Made by a program: the position numbers and the translations under genes. 64,000 nt of DNA, taken from contig JBGVRT010000052.1 in NCBI GenBank assembly GCA_045128735.1, positions 124,001 to 188,000 on the forward strand, written 5' to 3'. The stretch's first letter is position 1; each line of letters begins with the position of its first letter. The stretch comes from RGIG8775 sp045128735 (lineage in GTDB: Bacteria > Bacillota > Clostridia > Oscillospirales > CAG-272). The notes beneath the pieces were generated by a model, which was given only the letters and a program-made list of their open reading frames with translations, was not told the DNA's origin and searched no databases. Shown here in pieces: positions 24,624 through 33,271 of this stretch.

Positions 24624-24926
24624 TTACACCTCCGCGTCAACGTCGATCAGGGCCCAGAGCACGAGCGTCACATTCTCCATGCTGAAGGCGACTGCATCGC
24701 CGTCCTCGCCGTACTGTCTGGCGGGGATGATGATGTTCGCGACGAAGTATTTGGAAGGGCCGGCGATCAGGATGTGCTCGTCGTCGGTGCAGACGTCGAT
24801 CTGAACCTCCTCGTCTCTCTCGTACTTGGCGAGGTTGAGGGTGATCTCGTCGTCGCCGAAGGTGATCTTGTTGCCGGTTACTTCATAGGCGACCTTGGTG
24901 CCTTTGTTCTTCTCGATTACAGTCAT
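24624..24926 (-). CDS. Small phage tail-region protein of unknown function
   Basis: 100 residues, beta-rich and acidic (VTGNKITFGDDEITLNLAKY, IDVCTDDEHILIAGPSKYF, ALIDVDAEV). It lies directly before the DGR variable protein (2-nt gap) and behind fibre-type genes. Possibly a chaperone or attachment subunit for the variable tip protein. AAGGAG site upstream. Not recognised. Confidence 0.7.
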   Translation of the reverse strand: MTVIEKNKGTKVAYEVTGNKITFGDDEITLNLAKYERDEEVQIDVCTDDEHILIAGPSKYFVANIIIPARQYGEDGDAVAFSMENVTLVLWALIDVDAEV

Positions 24927-25084
24927 TTCTGCATTCTCCTTTCGATCTCTGCCGTTTTACGGCTGATTTCCTGAGCATACTCGCGCTGCTCTTTGGTTGC
25001 GGTCTGAGGGTTCACGCCGAAGGATCTCATGACCTGAGCCTCGTGGCGCTTCTGTTCTTCGCTTGTGATCTTTACGTTTGCCAT
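24923..25084 (-). CDS. Small helical phage protein
   Basis: 53 residues starting at the ATG at 25084 with AGGGGGT 8 nt upstream. It overlaps the next gene by ATGA and touches the previous stop. The sequence is highly charged and helical (ITSEEQKRHEAQVMRSFGV, EQREYAQEISRKTAEIERR). Tight coupling on both sides and a clean ribosome site support a real gene. No family recognised; the position suggests a tail or fibre assembly role. Confidence 0.7.
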   Translation of the reverse strand: MANVKITSEEQKRHEAQVMRSFGVNPQTATKEQREYAQEISRKTAEIERRMQK

Positions 25085-25494
25085 CAGAACATACCCCCTG
25101 ATACGTGGAAGCGGACGACGATGCTCGTCGCGTTTCCGTTGTATTTGACCTTGAAGCCGTTGGCCTGCTTTGTCAGGGGAATGATGTCCCCGGCAGAGCC
25201 GCCGGTCACGCTCTTGACCTCTGCGACGACGTTGTAGGTCGTCATGTTTCTCGTCTTGGACGCGGGAAGGTCGACGGAGTTCTCCGCGCCGGAGCCGGTC
25301 AGAGTGGCCTCGACGACGATCGTCTCAGCGTTCAGGGCCATGTCGTTGCAATACCTGCGGTGCGCGGCGTTCATAGCTGCCAGAGCTGCGGCTTCCATGG
25401 TGCCGGCTTCGAGGTTGTTGAAGTTGGCAGCGTTCATGTCGGTGCCCTCTTGGATGCCCTCGACGTGATCCTGCCAGATTTGTCGCTTGTACAT
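25084..25494 (-). CDS. Phage tail fibre-like structural protein
   Basis: 136 residues beginning MYKRQIWQDHVEGIQEGTDM, a start seen in short phage fibre or baseplate-distal proteins. An Ala-rich helix (about 30-50) precedes a Thr/Gly-rich beta region (ETIVVEATLTGSGAENSVDL, KVKYNGNATSIVVRFHVSGG). Sits between the tail protein I and DGR genes. Receptor-end structural role by position. Confidence 0.65.
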   Translation of the reverse strand: MYKRQIWQDHVEGIQEGTDMNAANFNNLEAGTMEAAALAAMNAAHRRYCNDMALNAETIVVEATLTGSGAENSVDLPASKTRNMTTYNVVAEVKSVTGGSAGDIIPLTKQANGFKVKYNGNATSIVVRFHVSGGMF

Positions 25495-25497
25495 GCC

Positions 25498-25809
25498 TTA
25501 TACCTCCTGCTCAGTGATAGGCAGATCGAGCTTGATCAGGACGCCCTGACCTGCTGCCTTTGTGATATTGTCGGACTTTTGAGCCGCCACCTCGCCGTCG
25601 ATGTCGATGACTCTCAGGCTGGTGATGGTGCAGGCGGAAGCAGTGAGATCCGTGAACACTGCATGGATGACGATCTTCTCGCCCTCCAGTGCCTTCTTCT
25701 GGATCGTTCCCGTGTACCACGTGGAGCCGACCAGCGCCTCGACCTTGGCGATGTTCTTCATCCACCAGACGCGGCGCTTTTGCAGAAAATTGGATGTGTA
25801 AAATGCCAT
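25498..25809 (-). CDS. Phage tail-region protein
   Basis: 103 residues, mostly beta (VEALVGSTWYTGTIQKKAL, GEKIVIHAVFTDLTASACTITSLRVIDIDGE, GVLIKLDLPITEQEV). 3-nt gap to the fibre-like gene. A fibre or baseplate accessory by position; no family recognised. Confidence 0.6.
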   Translation of the reverse strand: MAFYTSNFLQKRRVWWMKNIAKVEALVGSTWYTGTIQKKALEGEKIVIHAVFTDLTASACTITSLRVIDIDGEVAAQKSDNITKAAGQGVLIKLDLPITEQEV

Positions 25810-25827
25810 TGTGCTGTGCCTCCTTCT

Positions 25828-26748
25828 TTAGTTGCCGCACTTCGATGTGCCGCATTTTGCGAGAATGACGCGGCCGTTCCCGGCTGCGTTCGTCACGACC
25901 GCCATGGCAGCTGTGCGAACAGCTCCCACGGTTGCCGTCTTGGGGATCACTCCGGTCGTCTCGGTGCCGGTCTCGGTTGACTCGTACCCGCTCGCCGCGA
26001 GCTCTGCTGCAGCTGTGGCAGCGTCGCCCGTGATGATCTTGCCGACCACGGCGATGTGCGGGGTGGTTCCGGTTACCTCGGTTCCGGCCTCGATAGACTC
26101 GAAGCTGGCAGCAGCGGAGTCCAGCCCGGCGACAGCTCCGTCCTCGGTCAGGATCTTGCCGATCACTGCGAGGCGCGGGATGGTGCCGCACTTCTTCGGA
26201 GTGAAGAAGAAGGCGGTGTCGGTATTGCTGACGACCATCCGGCTGCCGTAGGTGTCGGAGAAGTAGACGCCGTCCAGACGGGAGCGCACTGACATGGCGA
26301 CCTTCGCGATCGCCTTGAACTCTTGCAGGATCGCATCGGTCACGTGTCTGTGGCTGGTATAGACGGAGAAGTGGAAGGGCTTCGGGTTGACGTAGCCCTC
26401 CTCGTGCCACTCCTCGACGAAGCCGGGCGAGATATACGCGGAGATCAGCTCCTCGACCGCCCACTTCGTTCCGCGTCGGCTGTGCACCAGATCCGAGATC
26501 TTGATGACCGCCCGCTTGTTCTCCAGAGGAAGGCCGGAGCTGTACCAGTCGATGTCGAGCTCATAGGCCAGCTCGTCGAGCTGAGCGTCGTCGAGCTCGT
26601 CGATCTGATCCCAGACTCGGACGGTCTTGACCTTCCGGCCCGGATCCCTGATCAGCTTGTTGACGGCAGCGGCCAGTCCTTTCACCGCTTCGTCATCGCG
26701 CATAAACTCCGGGACGAGTTTGAGGACGTCGGCCGTCGATAGACGCAT
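25828..26748 (-). CDS. Phage tail protein I (P2 gpI-like) with repetitive C-terminus
   Basis: 306 residues. The N-terminal 180 residues match the P2 gpI family (LVPEFMRDDEAVKGLAAAVN, VWDQIDELDDAQLDELAYELDIDWY, GTKWAVEELISAYI), a baseplate-tail fibre linker. The C-terminal 120 residues are unusual: two tandem units of about 40 residues (pattern P-x-x-AVxGKIxTxD...ESxExGTExTG) plus a third partial unit. The extension may serve as the fibre-docking arm. Overlaps the baseplate J stop by 1 nt. Confidence 0.88.
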   Translation of the reverse strand: MRLSTADVLKLVPEFMRDDEAVKGLAAAVNKLIRDPGRKVKTVRVWDQIDELDDAQLDELAYELDIDWYSSGLPLENKRAVIKISDLVHSRRGTKWAVEELISAYISPGFVEEWHEEGYVNPKPFHFSVYTSHRHVTDAILQEFKAIAKVAMSVRSRLDGVYFSDTYGSRMVVSNTDTAFFFTPKKCGTIPRLAVIGKILTEDGAVAGLDSAAASFESIEAGTEVTGTTPHIAVVGKIITGDAATAAAELAASGYESTETGTETTGVIPKTATVGAVRTAAMAVVTNAAGNGRVILAKCGTSKCGN

Positions 26749-28088
26749 TAGCCGCTGACCTCGTGCCGGATGGTTTTCTTGCCGCTGAAGGCTGCGATCG
26801 TCGTGTCGTTGAGCTCAGTGAACTCCGGACTGGTGATCACGACGCGCGTCGCTCCGACGGCAGCGTCCCCGGTGGGTGCGAGAATGAGAGCTCGCAGCTT
26901 GTCGGGGTTGATGTGACGGCCGAGGACTCCGGCCTGCCATGCGATGAACTGATCGACGGCTCCGCCTTCTCCTTCGACTGTCTGGATGCAGGCGCCCTCT
27001 GTGGCCGCGGTGGTGTAGTATGTCAGCTCGATGTCATACTCGTGCACCCTCGGCGCCTCGGCCACGACTTTGTCGGTCATTGGCCGCACTTCTGAAGCGC
27101 TGCATGCTGCGAGCACCTTGGCGAGGATGGTCTCGTCAGGCAGCTCGCCGTTCTCGCAGATCGGGACGATCTTGACGACGCCCTCGTTCGTCTTGTCGAT
27201 CTCGATCTTCAGCTCTCCGGCTCCTACCAGAGCTCCATCGGCCAGCAGCTCGATCGTCAGAAGGTCGTCCTCGTAGGTTGCCTTGTAGTCGGTACCAGCC
27301 GTCGCCGGCGTGGTTCCGTCCGAGAGGTAAACGACGAGAGTCTCAGCGATCAGATCGCTGCCTCCCTTGTAGGCCTTGCTGCCGTTGACTGCCAGAGTCC
27401 GGGCGATCGTTTCCTGCTCGCTCTTGACTGTGACGTCTGCGATGGAGGAGTCGGCGCTCATAGCCCAGTAGCGGTAGCCGTTGACCGGCCCGGCTGTGGA
27501 GAGCTTTGAGGGTGCGACTCTGATGCGTTCGCGGAGGCTGTCGTCATCTTCTTCGTCAGCGCCGCCGGCTGTGACCTCGGTGTTGCTGACTGTGTCGACG
27601 TAGGCGATCAGATCGACGAGAGTGTTCACGGATCCGACCGCGATGTCATTGAACTGAGTGCCGCCGCCTTCGCTGACCGCATCGACGTCCACGTAGAGAT
27701 GGCCGGCTTCGATGACGGCCGTCCTCGTGGTTGCGAAGTAGCGCGTGTTGTCGCTTGTCGCTCTGGTTCCTTCCGGGATGATGACGTTCTCCGTGATCGC
27801 GCTGTTCAGAGTGAAGCGCAGCACGGTCGCCGCTTCCGTCGGAGCCAGTCTTTCGACGCCCACGCGCTCGCCCAGTGCGTCGAGAACTTCGCCGCGAGCA
27901 TATCGCAGCATCTTCTGACGCGCTGCGTCGTTCATCGCGTTATACATAGCGACGAACAGCGGCACCAGAGCCTCGCCGAAGATCCTGCGCTCGTCGCCCG
28001 GATAGAGTGGCTCGGAGACGTATGACTCCAGCGATGTGATGACTTCCTCGAAAATGAGGTCGGCATCGGTAGTTATAAACTCATTCAT
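26748..28088 (-). CDS. Baseplate J-like protein
   Basis: 446 residues. Matches the baseplate J family (P2 gpJ, T4 gp6 relatives): YARGEVLDALGERVGVERLAPTEAATVLRF, GTRATSDNTRYFATTR, AVSEGGGTQFNDIAVGSVN, DDDSLRERIRVAPSKLSTAGP. Forms the wedge ring of the contractile baseplate. The order gp25-J-I is the standard P2-like order. Confidence 0.95.
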   Translation of the reverse strand: MNEFITTDADLIFEEVITSLESYVSEPLYPGDERRIFGEALVPLFVAMYNAMNDAARQKMLRYARGEVLDALGERVGVERLAPTEAATVLRFTLNSAITENVIIPEGTRATSDNTRYFATTRTAVIEAGHLYVDVDAVSEGGGTQFNDIAVGSVNTLVDLIAYVDTVSNTEVTAGGADEEDDDSLRERIRVAPSKLSTAGPVNGYRYWAMSADSSIADVTVKSEQETIARTLAVNGSKAYKGGSDLIAETLVVYLSDGTTPATAGTDYKATYEDDLLTIELLADGALVGAGELKIEIDKTNEGVVKIVPICENGELPDETILAKVLAACSASEVRPMTDKVVAEAPRVHEYDIELTYYTTAATEGACIQTVEGEGGAVDQFIAWQAGVLGRHINPDKLRALILAPTGDAAVGATRVVITSPEFTELNDTTIAAFSGKKTIRHEVSG

Positions 28089-28369
28089 GCGTCGGCCTCC
28101 TTGATGGTGTTAATTTTTGCAGTGATGGCGAAGTGACCGTTCGGCGCGTCGGTCGGTGTGACCTCGATGCTGTCGATCTCTGCCCTCGGTTCATAGGTGT
28201 CGAGCATCCACTCGGCATCCTCGACGATCTCGTCGGTCGCCTGAGCGATCGGAACGTCGAGCTGCGCGAAGCTGATGCCCTTGACTCTGTCGTAGGGTAC
28301 CTCGCCTCGTGCGATCTGCATCAGGTTGTTGACGCAGACCGCGGGGTTGCTGTTGTTCTTGCTTAGCAT
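28085..28369 (-). CDS. Baseplate wedge protein, gp25/gpW-like
   Basis: 94 residues with the gp25-like core (LMQIARGEVPYDRVKGISFAQLDVPI, EDAEWMLDTYEPRAEIDSI, HFAITAKI). Overlaps baseplate J by ATGA. In contractile tails this protein starts sheath polymerisation at the baseplate. Confidence 0.8.
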   Translation of the reverse strand: MLSKNNSNPAVCVNNLMQIARGEVPYDRVKGISFAQLDVPIAQATDEIVEDAEWMLDTYEPRAEIDSIEVTPTDAPNGHFAITAKINTIKEADA

Positions 28370-28384
28370 GGCATCTCCTCCTTC

Positions 28385-29131
28385 TCACTTTGAGATCTGT
28401 GAGGCGTCCACCCAGCCGTAGACCGTAGAGCTGCGGTCTGTGTGGATCACGTGGTAGGGGTGCCGCGCCGATTTTGCTATTGCCGTTACCTTTGCCGGGC
28501 CTGCCTTCGGGCTGGCCTTGTAGGAGGTAGCGGTGGAGCTTACGTAGTGCGGGCCTCCTTTGAATTGCACGACGTCGCCCAGCGCGATCGCCGAGCTGGC
28601 CGCTGCCACTTTCGGAGCAGCAGCCACGGCGGTGTTCGTGGCTTTCTTGGCCGACTTCTGCGCGGTCGTGGCTGTTACGCACACGGCCGACCTCGCAGAG
28701 TTGACTGATGCCAGAATGTCCGCGTCTGTGACGTCCTCGTTTTCCTCGAAGGAATAGGTCAGTTTCATGCTTCTGAAGCGTCCGCTGTCGTCGATCTTCA
28801 CGTCTGCCGGTTTGACAGAGGTGAGCAGCCAGTTCGGGCCGAACTTTTTGCCGCCGATCTTCAGCGTGCCGGTCATGCCGATCCACGGCTCCCAGCTCTC
28901 GAACTCTTTCCGGACGTCGATGCCGAGAGCGTCGACGAGGTGCGAGGAGAAGGAGAGCGTTTTCTTCTTCATCCCGCGCTGGTTGGAGAGTGGAGAGCCT
29001 TCGACTGCGGTGTTGCTTTCGGCGTTCAGCTCGTAGCTCGTGCTGAAGCCGTCGAAGTCCATGATGTACGAAGGAGAGACCTGCCACGTCTTTGTGCCCT
29101 CTTTGGTTTTGAACGTCGCCGTTATTGCCAT
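28385..29131 (-). CDS. Phage tail protein with C-terminal SH3-like repeat shared with the endolysin
   Basis: 248 residues. The N-terminal 125 (SYIMDFDGFSTSYELNAESN, GMKKKTLSFSSHLVDALGID, MKLTYSFEENEDV) look like a tail/baseplate structural protein of the gpU-like class. After an Ala-rich linker, the C-terminal 65 residues (LGDVVQFKGGPHYVSSTAT...HPYHVIHTDRSSTVYGWVD) are the same kind of module as the two repeats ending the endolysin. Probably contacts the cell wall during infection. Position between the gpV-like spike and gp25 supports a baseplate site. Confidence 0.82.
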   Translation of the reverse strand: MAITATFKTKEGTKTWQVSPSYIMDFDGFSTSYELNAESNTAVEGSPLSNQRGMKKKTLSFSSHLVDALGIDVRKEFESWEPWIGMTGTLKIGGKKFGPNWLLTSVKPADVKIDDSGRFRSMKLTYSFEENEDVTDADILASVNSARSAVCVTATTAQKSAKKATNTAVAAAPKVAAASSAIALGDVVQFKGGPHYVSSTATSYKASPKAGPAKVTAIAKSARHPYHVIHTDRSSTVYGWVDASQISK

Positions 29132-29143
29132 GGGGTTCCCTCC

Positions 29144-29524
29144 TTAGTTCTTGGCTTTGGAGGTGTTGCTGTTGCCAGAGTCGACGCCTCCGTGGACGTG
29201 GTTGTTCACGCTCGTGAGGGTGTCGGTCTTGACGTCGTCCGCGGTGAGCTTGCCGGTGACAGTGACGTCGCCGTAGATCGTTCCGTACCACTCGCCGTCT
29301 GCGCGGCAGAAGATGATGCCGGTCTGATCCGGGAACACCGCAAACACGACCTCCGTGCCTTTTGTTAGGTTGCCCGCCTTGCCCCGGAGCTGTGAAGCTA
29401 TGACCAGCGGCTTCGTGACGACGCCGTCGGCCTGCTCAGGAATGACGCGGGCCCTCGTGCTGTTTCCGTTTGCGTCAGCAGGGCCCTCGATGGTGCTGAT
29501 TTTGCCTTTTTGAATATCTGCCAT
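29144..29524 (-). CDS. Baseplate spike protein (gpV-like)
   Basis: 126 residues: an OB-fold-like N-terminal part (ARVIPEQADGVVTKPLVIAS, KGTEVVFAVFPDQTGIIFC), then a beta-helix repeat (GDVTVTGKLTADDVKTDTLTS) ending in VNNHVHGGVDSG. The HVH pair near the tip is the His-x-His site that binds iron at the point of P2 gpV-type membrane-piercing spikes. Preceded by the late control D homologue. Confidence 0.88.
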   Translation of the reverse strand: MADIQKGKISTIEGPADANGNSTRARVIPEQADGVVTKPLVIASQLRGKAGNLTKGTEVVFAVFPDQTGIIFCRADGEWYGTIYGDVTVTGKLTADDVKTDTLTSVNNHVHGGVDSGNSNTSKAKN

Positions 29525-30460
29525 TTAGTAGCCCTCCAGTGGTTTGCGGAAAAATACCTTTGTTTCGCCCGTCAGGAAGTCGTGGCGGGTTCTCGTGACG
29601 AAGATCTTGCCGTTCCAGCTGCTCGCCTTCTCGGTTTCGATGTTGATCACGCTCGCCGCCGCGATGCCTCTGGTGAGGCACCTGCGGAAGTGTCCGGTGC
29701 GGGCGTTTTTGTTTGCAGCTCGAAGCAGTCCACGCGCGAAGCGGGACGCCTCGGAGTTGCTGGTGCACTCGATCGCTGACTTCGGTCTCAGGATCCTGCC
29801 GGTGTTCGCGTTCGCGTCTGAATACGTTCCCCGGAAGTTCCCGCTCACGATCTCGGCCGTCCCGTAGGACTGAGCAGAGTCGTCGAAGTAGGTGAAGCAG
29901 CCGTCGGCGCCGATCTTGATCGTCGCAGCTGCGGCCGCAGCCTCCATCTGTCTCTCGTCGTACATGATCAGGGCGCCGTCGTAGATCAGCATCGCGCAGC
30001 CTTCCAGCTGACAGCGACGATGAAGGAACTCGAAGTCCGTCTGGCGCTCTTGCTTGATGTAGGAGTACATGCGATCGGTGACGTTGTAGACCTTGAACTT
30101 CAGGCCGTGCTTCGTTGCGATGTCCTGCCCGATCTGGAGCAGTCTCACGTCCTCCCACGACCTGCTGTTCACGTTTTCACCCGACAGAGGCATTGACATG
30201 GCCCGGAGGGTGTAAAGCCCGTTTTCGGGTTGGATGCTGGTGACGTACATGACGCCGGTGTCATCCGCTCCGTCCACGAGCCGCACCTTTTCACCTCTCA
30301 CGGGCTTCCAGAAGTTCCAGAGCCCCGCCGCGTCATTGAAGCGGAGGAGGAGCTGGTCGCTCTTTCTCTCCGCGAACGTCTCATGCTCGCAGCGGTTGAT
30401 GGAGATCTTGCTGGCGATGTCTACCCCTTCGTAGTAGAGCTTCACGAGCCACGCCTCCAC
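29525..30460 (-). CDS. Phage late control gene D-like baseplate hub protein
   Basis: 311 residues of the gpD/T4 gp27 hub family: FAERKSDQLLLRFNDAAGLWNFW, GVMYVTSIQPENGLYTLRAMS, RQTDFEFLHRRCQLEGCAMLIYDGALIMY. Forms the hub that holds the spike. The order LysM-D-V is that of P2-like tails. Confidence 0.92.
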   Translation of the reverse strand: MEAWLVKLYYEGVDIASKISINRCEHETFAERKSDQLLLRFNDAAGLWNFWKPVRGEKVRLVDGADDTGVMYVTSIQPENGLYTLRAMSMPLSGENVNSRSWEDVRLLQIGQDIATKHGLKFKVYNVTDRMYSYIKQERQTDFEFLHRRCQLEGCAMLIYDGALIMYDERQMEAAAAAATIKIGADGCFTYFDDSAQSYGTAEIVSGNFRGTYSDANANTGRILRPKSAIECTSNSEASRFARGLLRAANKNARTGHFRRCLTRGIAAASVINIETEKASSWNGKIFVTRTRHDFLTGETKVFFRKPLEGY

Positions 30461-30666
30461 GGCGCCAGTGTTTCGGGAGCTTCAGTCTCGTCGAAGATCG
30501 GGATCTTCAGTGTGACCGACTCCTCGAAAATAATGACGTCGGCGTAGTCAGGGTTCTGCTCGATGATGTGGTGCGCCATCTTTTCGTTGTTGTAGACCTG
30601 AAGGGCCAGCTCGTCGAACGTGTCGCCGGCCCTTGTCCGGTAGTTAATAAATGCTGACACGGTCAT
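30442..30666 (-). CDS. LysM-domain tail protein (gpX-like)
   Basis: 74 residues: a single LysM-type fold (YRTRAGDTFDELALQVYNNEK, HHIIEQNPDYADVIIFEESVTLKIP). P2 gpX homologues join the tail tube to the hub. Overlaps the tape measure gene by 23 nt and the D gene by 19 nt. Confidence 0.9.
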   Translation of the reverse strand: MTVSAFINYRTRAGDTFDELALQVYNNEKMAHHIIEQNPDYADVIIFEESVTLKIPIFDETEAPETLAPWRRGS

Positions 30667-33265
30667 AGTCGCCGACCTCCTTCTGTCTGAGCCATTCTTC
30701 GAGCCAGTCGAAGAACTCGCTCGCTTGTTCCTTCAGGGCTGCGACGATGTCCTCCTTGTCGGCGTCGGCGCCAGCCTCCACCTGCGGAGCATACGAGAAG
30801 CCGCTGAAGTCGTAGTAGATGATGGTGGTCTCGGTCAGCTGTCCGAGGCTGAAGTCGTCGAGCTCCATGAGCTTGCCCGCCTGAGTGATCTGGGGCGTCT
30901 CCTTTGCTCCGGTTTCAGCTTCCGCCATCTGAATTGTTGCAGCCGTCGCTGCTTGCGCCCCGGCGTTCAGATCGACTTCGTCGAGAACTCCGAGGAGTTT
31001 GCCCGCCTGCTGCCAGTAGCCCACGTTCTCCTCGTGGTATGCAGGATCGAACGAGATGACGGCCTCCATGCCAGCCTCGCCGGCGATGCTTATGCCGTCA
31101 GTAAAGCCACCGGTCGCCAGTTTCGGGATCAGCGGGATGTTCAGACCTTTGCCTCCGACGCCCGGTACCCAGTCGGGGATCTTGATCTTGTTCAGGCCAC
31201 CGAGGAAGCTGTTGATGCCGTCGATGATCCAGTTGATCGGCGCCTTGAAGATAGCGACGACGCCGTCCCAGACGTTTTTGAACACCTGAACGATGCCGTC
31301 CCACGCGCCTCTCCAGTTTCCTGCAAACACGTTCTGAATGAACGAGATCAGGCCGTTGAACACGCCGGTCAGGGCGGTGATCACGGGCTGGATGTTGGCG
31401 ATCGCAGAGCCGAGGGAGTTGGTGAACAGATCAGCCACGATCTGGAGCAGAGGCTTCAGAGGTTCGAGCACTGCACTGATCAGCGTCGAGATGATACTGA
31501 TCAGCGGCCCGATGGCCGTCGCGATTAGGTTGAGGATCGGAGCCACCAGCTGGACGATCAGGTCGAGGATCGGGCCCAGCAGGCTGATCACGAGGTCGAG
31601 GATCGGTGTCAGCACGTCGAGGAGCTGGATGACGATCGGAAGAACGGCCTCGATGATCTGAGTCACGATAGGGAGCAGTGCCGAGAGGATCTTGGTGATC
31701 GGCGGCAGCAGCTCGGTGATCAGTCGGGAGATTATCGGCAAAAGCGCTTCCAGCAGACTGACCACGATCGGGAGAACTGCCTCGATGATCTCGGTGATTA
31801 TCGGGAGCAGCTGGTCGATCAGGTCAATGACGACCGGAAGGATCGCGCTGATTATCTGGGAGAGCAGAGGCATCAGGGACTCCAGCAGGTCGATGATGAT
31901 CGGCAGGACTGCCTCGATGATCTTCATGACCTCCGGGAGAAGCGCCTGAATTATGCCGACCAGAGCCGGCAGGACGTCCTCCGCTATGAACTCGATGATC
32001 GGCATGAGCATCTCCGCCAGCTGAATGAGAACCGGCAGCACCGAGCTGATGATCTCCACCAGAGGCGGGATCAGCTTTTCGGCGACTGCCGTGATCACTC
32101 TTGTGATCGGAGGCACCAGCTTCGTGAGCATCGGCCCGATTTTTGCCACTGTGTTCTTGATCAGCGGCGTGAGGGTTTTGGTCAGGTCTTGGATGACCGG
32201 GATCAGACTCTCCATAAGCTCGCCGACGATCGGCATGAGCTCGTTCAGAGAGTTGAACATGGTTGCGGCCAGCGGTTCCAGCGCCACCTGAGCCTTCTGC
32301 TTGAACAGCTGGAGCTGCTCCGCGAAGTCGTAGGTGTCAGCGGCGCATCCGCTGATCGTTTCCTCGTTTTCCAGAAGGGACTCTGTCAGCTGATCCACCG
32401 AGATCGAGCCGTCCCTAAGCGCGGCCGCCATGGTGGAGGCTGCTCTGGTTCCGAACACTTCGGTGGCGATCGCTGTCGCCTGAGTCATGTCCTTCGCGTT
32501 GATGATGGCCTCGGCGTACATGTCGAGACCTTCAGCTGCACCGATGCCTTCCTTTGCGAGGGCCGCGGTGCTTTTCTTCATCGCTCCGAGGACTTCCTCG
32601 GTATTGACGCCAGCCTTTTCAAGCTGGCCGATCAGGGCAGTGGCTTCCTCGAAGGAATAGCCCATCTCCTGAAGCTGCGGCCCGAAGCTCTGGACTGTGT
32701 CCATGAGTTCCGAGAAGCCGACGCCGGTCGACTGGCTGGCCTTAAACACGTAGTCCATGGCGTCGCCCATGTCGGCGGCGTCTATGTTCCACTGTTGGAA
32801 GGCCTTGGAGCTCGACTCGATAACACCGCCGAGATCCTCGCCCAGCATGTCAGCCACTTGGATCGCCTGCGTTGAGACGCCCTGCAGCTCCTCGCCGGTC
32901 AGGCCCAGCCGGGTGTTATAGTCCGCGATCGCTTTGCTCGCGTCCTCCATGGTGGTCGGCACCGAGCTGTAAACAGCATCGAAGTCGGCCATCAGAGCGT
33001 CGAGCGCTTCGCCGGTTGCTCCGGTTCCGATCCTGATGGAGTCGGTCGCTTCGTCGAATTGGCTGCCGAGGTCGACCAGATACTTGCCGGCCTCGATGGC
33101 TGCCTTTCCGACTGCCACGGCGCCCGCGGCTGCCGCTCCTGCGACGGCCACGGCCTTCAGGTTTACCTTGTCGAGCTTTTCGCAGGTCTCGCCGACTGCC
33201 TTCTGGAGTGTTGGGCTGACGTTACCGGCGATCTCGACGATCGCCTGCAATACTTTGTTATTCAC
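30644..33265 (-). CDS. Tail tape measure protein
   Basis: 873 residues from a GTG at 33265 with GGAGGTGA 7 nt upstream. The TP901/P2-type N-terminal core (KAIADYNTRLGLTGEELQGV, FKASQSTGVGFSELMDTVQSFG) is followed by a very long leucine/isoleucine repeat region (about 330-600; units like LLPIVTQIIEAVLPIVIQLL), and a Trp/Gly-rich C-terminal domain (AGNWRGAWDGIVQVFKNVWD). Sets tail length and is ejected with DNA. At about 0.15 nm per residue it suggests a tail near 130 nm (inference). Confidence 0.95.
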   Translation of the reverse strand: MNNKVLQAIVEIAGNVSPTLQKAVGETCEKLDKVNLKAVAVAGAAAAGAVAVGKAAIEAGKYLVDLGSQFDEATDSIRIGTGATGEALDALMADFDAVYSSVPTTMEDASKAIADYNTRLGLTGEELQGVSTQAIQVADMLGEDLGGVIESSSKAFQQWNIDAADMGDAMDYVFKASQSTGVGFSELMDTVQSFGPQLQEMGYSFEEATALIGQLEKAGVNTEEVLGAMKKSTAALAKEGIGAAEGLDMYAEAIINAKDMTQATAIATEVFGTRAASTMAAALRDGSISVDQLTESLLENEETISGCAADTYDFAEQLQLFKQKAQVALEPLAATMFNSLNELMPIVGELMESLIPVIQDLTKTLTPLIKNTVAKIGPMLTKLVPPITRVITAVAEKLIPPLVEIISSVLPVLIQLAEMLMPIIEFIAEDVLPALVGIIQALLPEVMKIIEAVLPIIIDLLESLMPLLSQIISAILPVVIDLIDQLLPIITEIIEAVLPIVVSLLEALLPIISRLITELLPPITKILSALLPIVTQIIEAVLPIVIQLLDVLTPILDLVISLLGPILDLIVQLVAPILNLIATAIGPLISIISTLISAVLEPLKPLLQIVADLFTNSLGSAIANIQPVITALTGVFNGLISFIQNVFAGNWRGAWDGIVQVFKNVWDGVVAIFKAPINWIIDGINSFLGGLNKIKIPDWVPGVGGKGLNIPLIPKLATGGFTDGISIAGEAGMEAVISFDPAYHEENVGYWQQAGKLLGVLDEVDLNAGAQAATAATIQMAEAETGAKETPQITQAGKLMELDDFSLGQLTETTIIYYDFSGFSYAPQVEAGADADKEDIVAALKEQASEFFDWLEEWLRQKEVGDYDRVSIY

Positions 33266-33271
33266 GCCCGA

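Noticed and set aside
28191..29291. Long G+C-rich antisense and alternative-frame ORFs throughout 18-62 kb, such as this one
   Set aside because: Shadows caused by high G+C. They overlap genes with clear family motifs and tight ATGA coupling, and have Arg/Ala-rich products.
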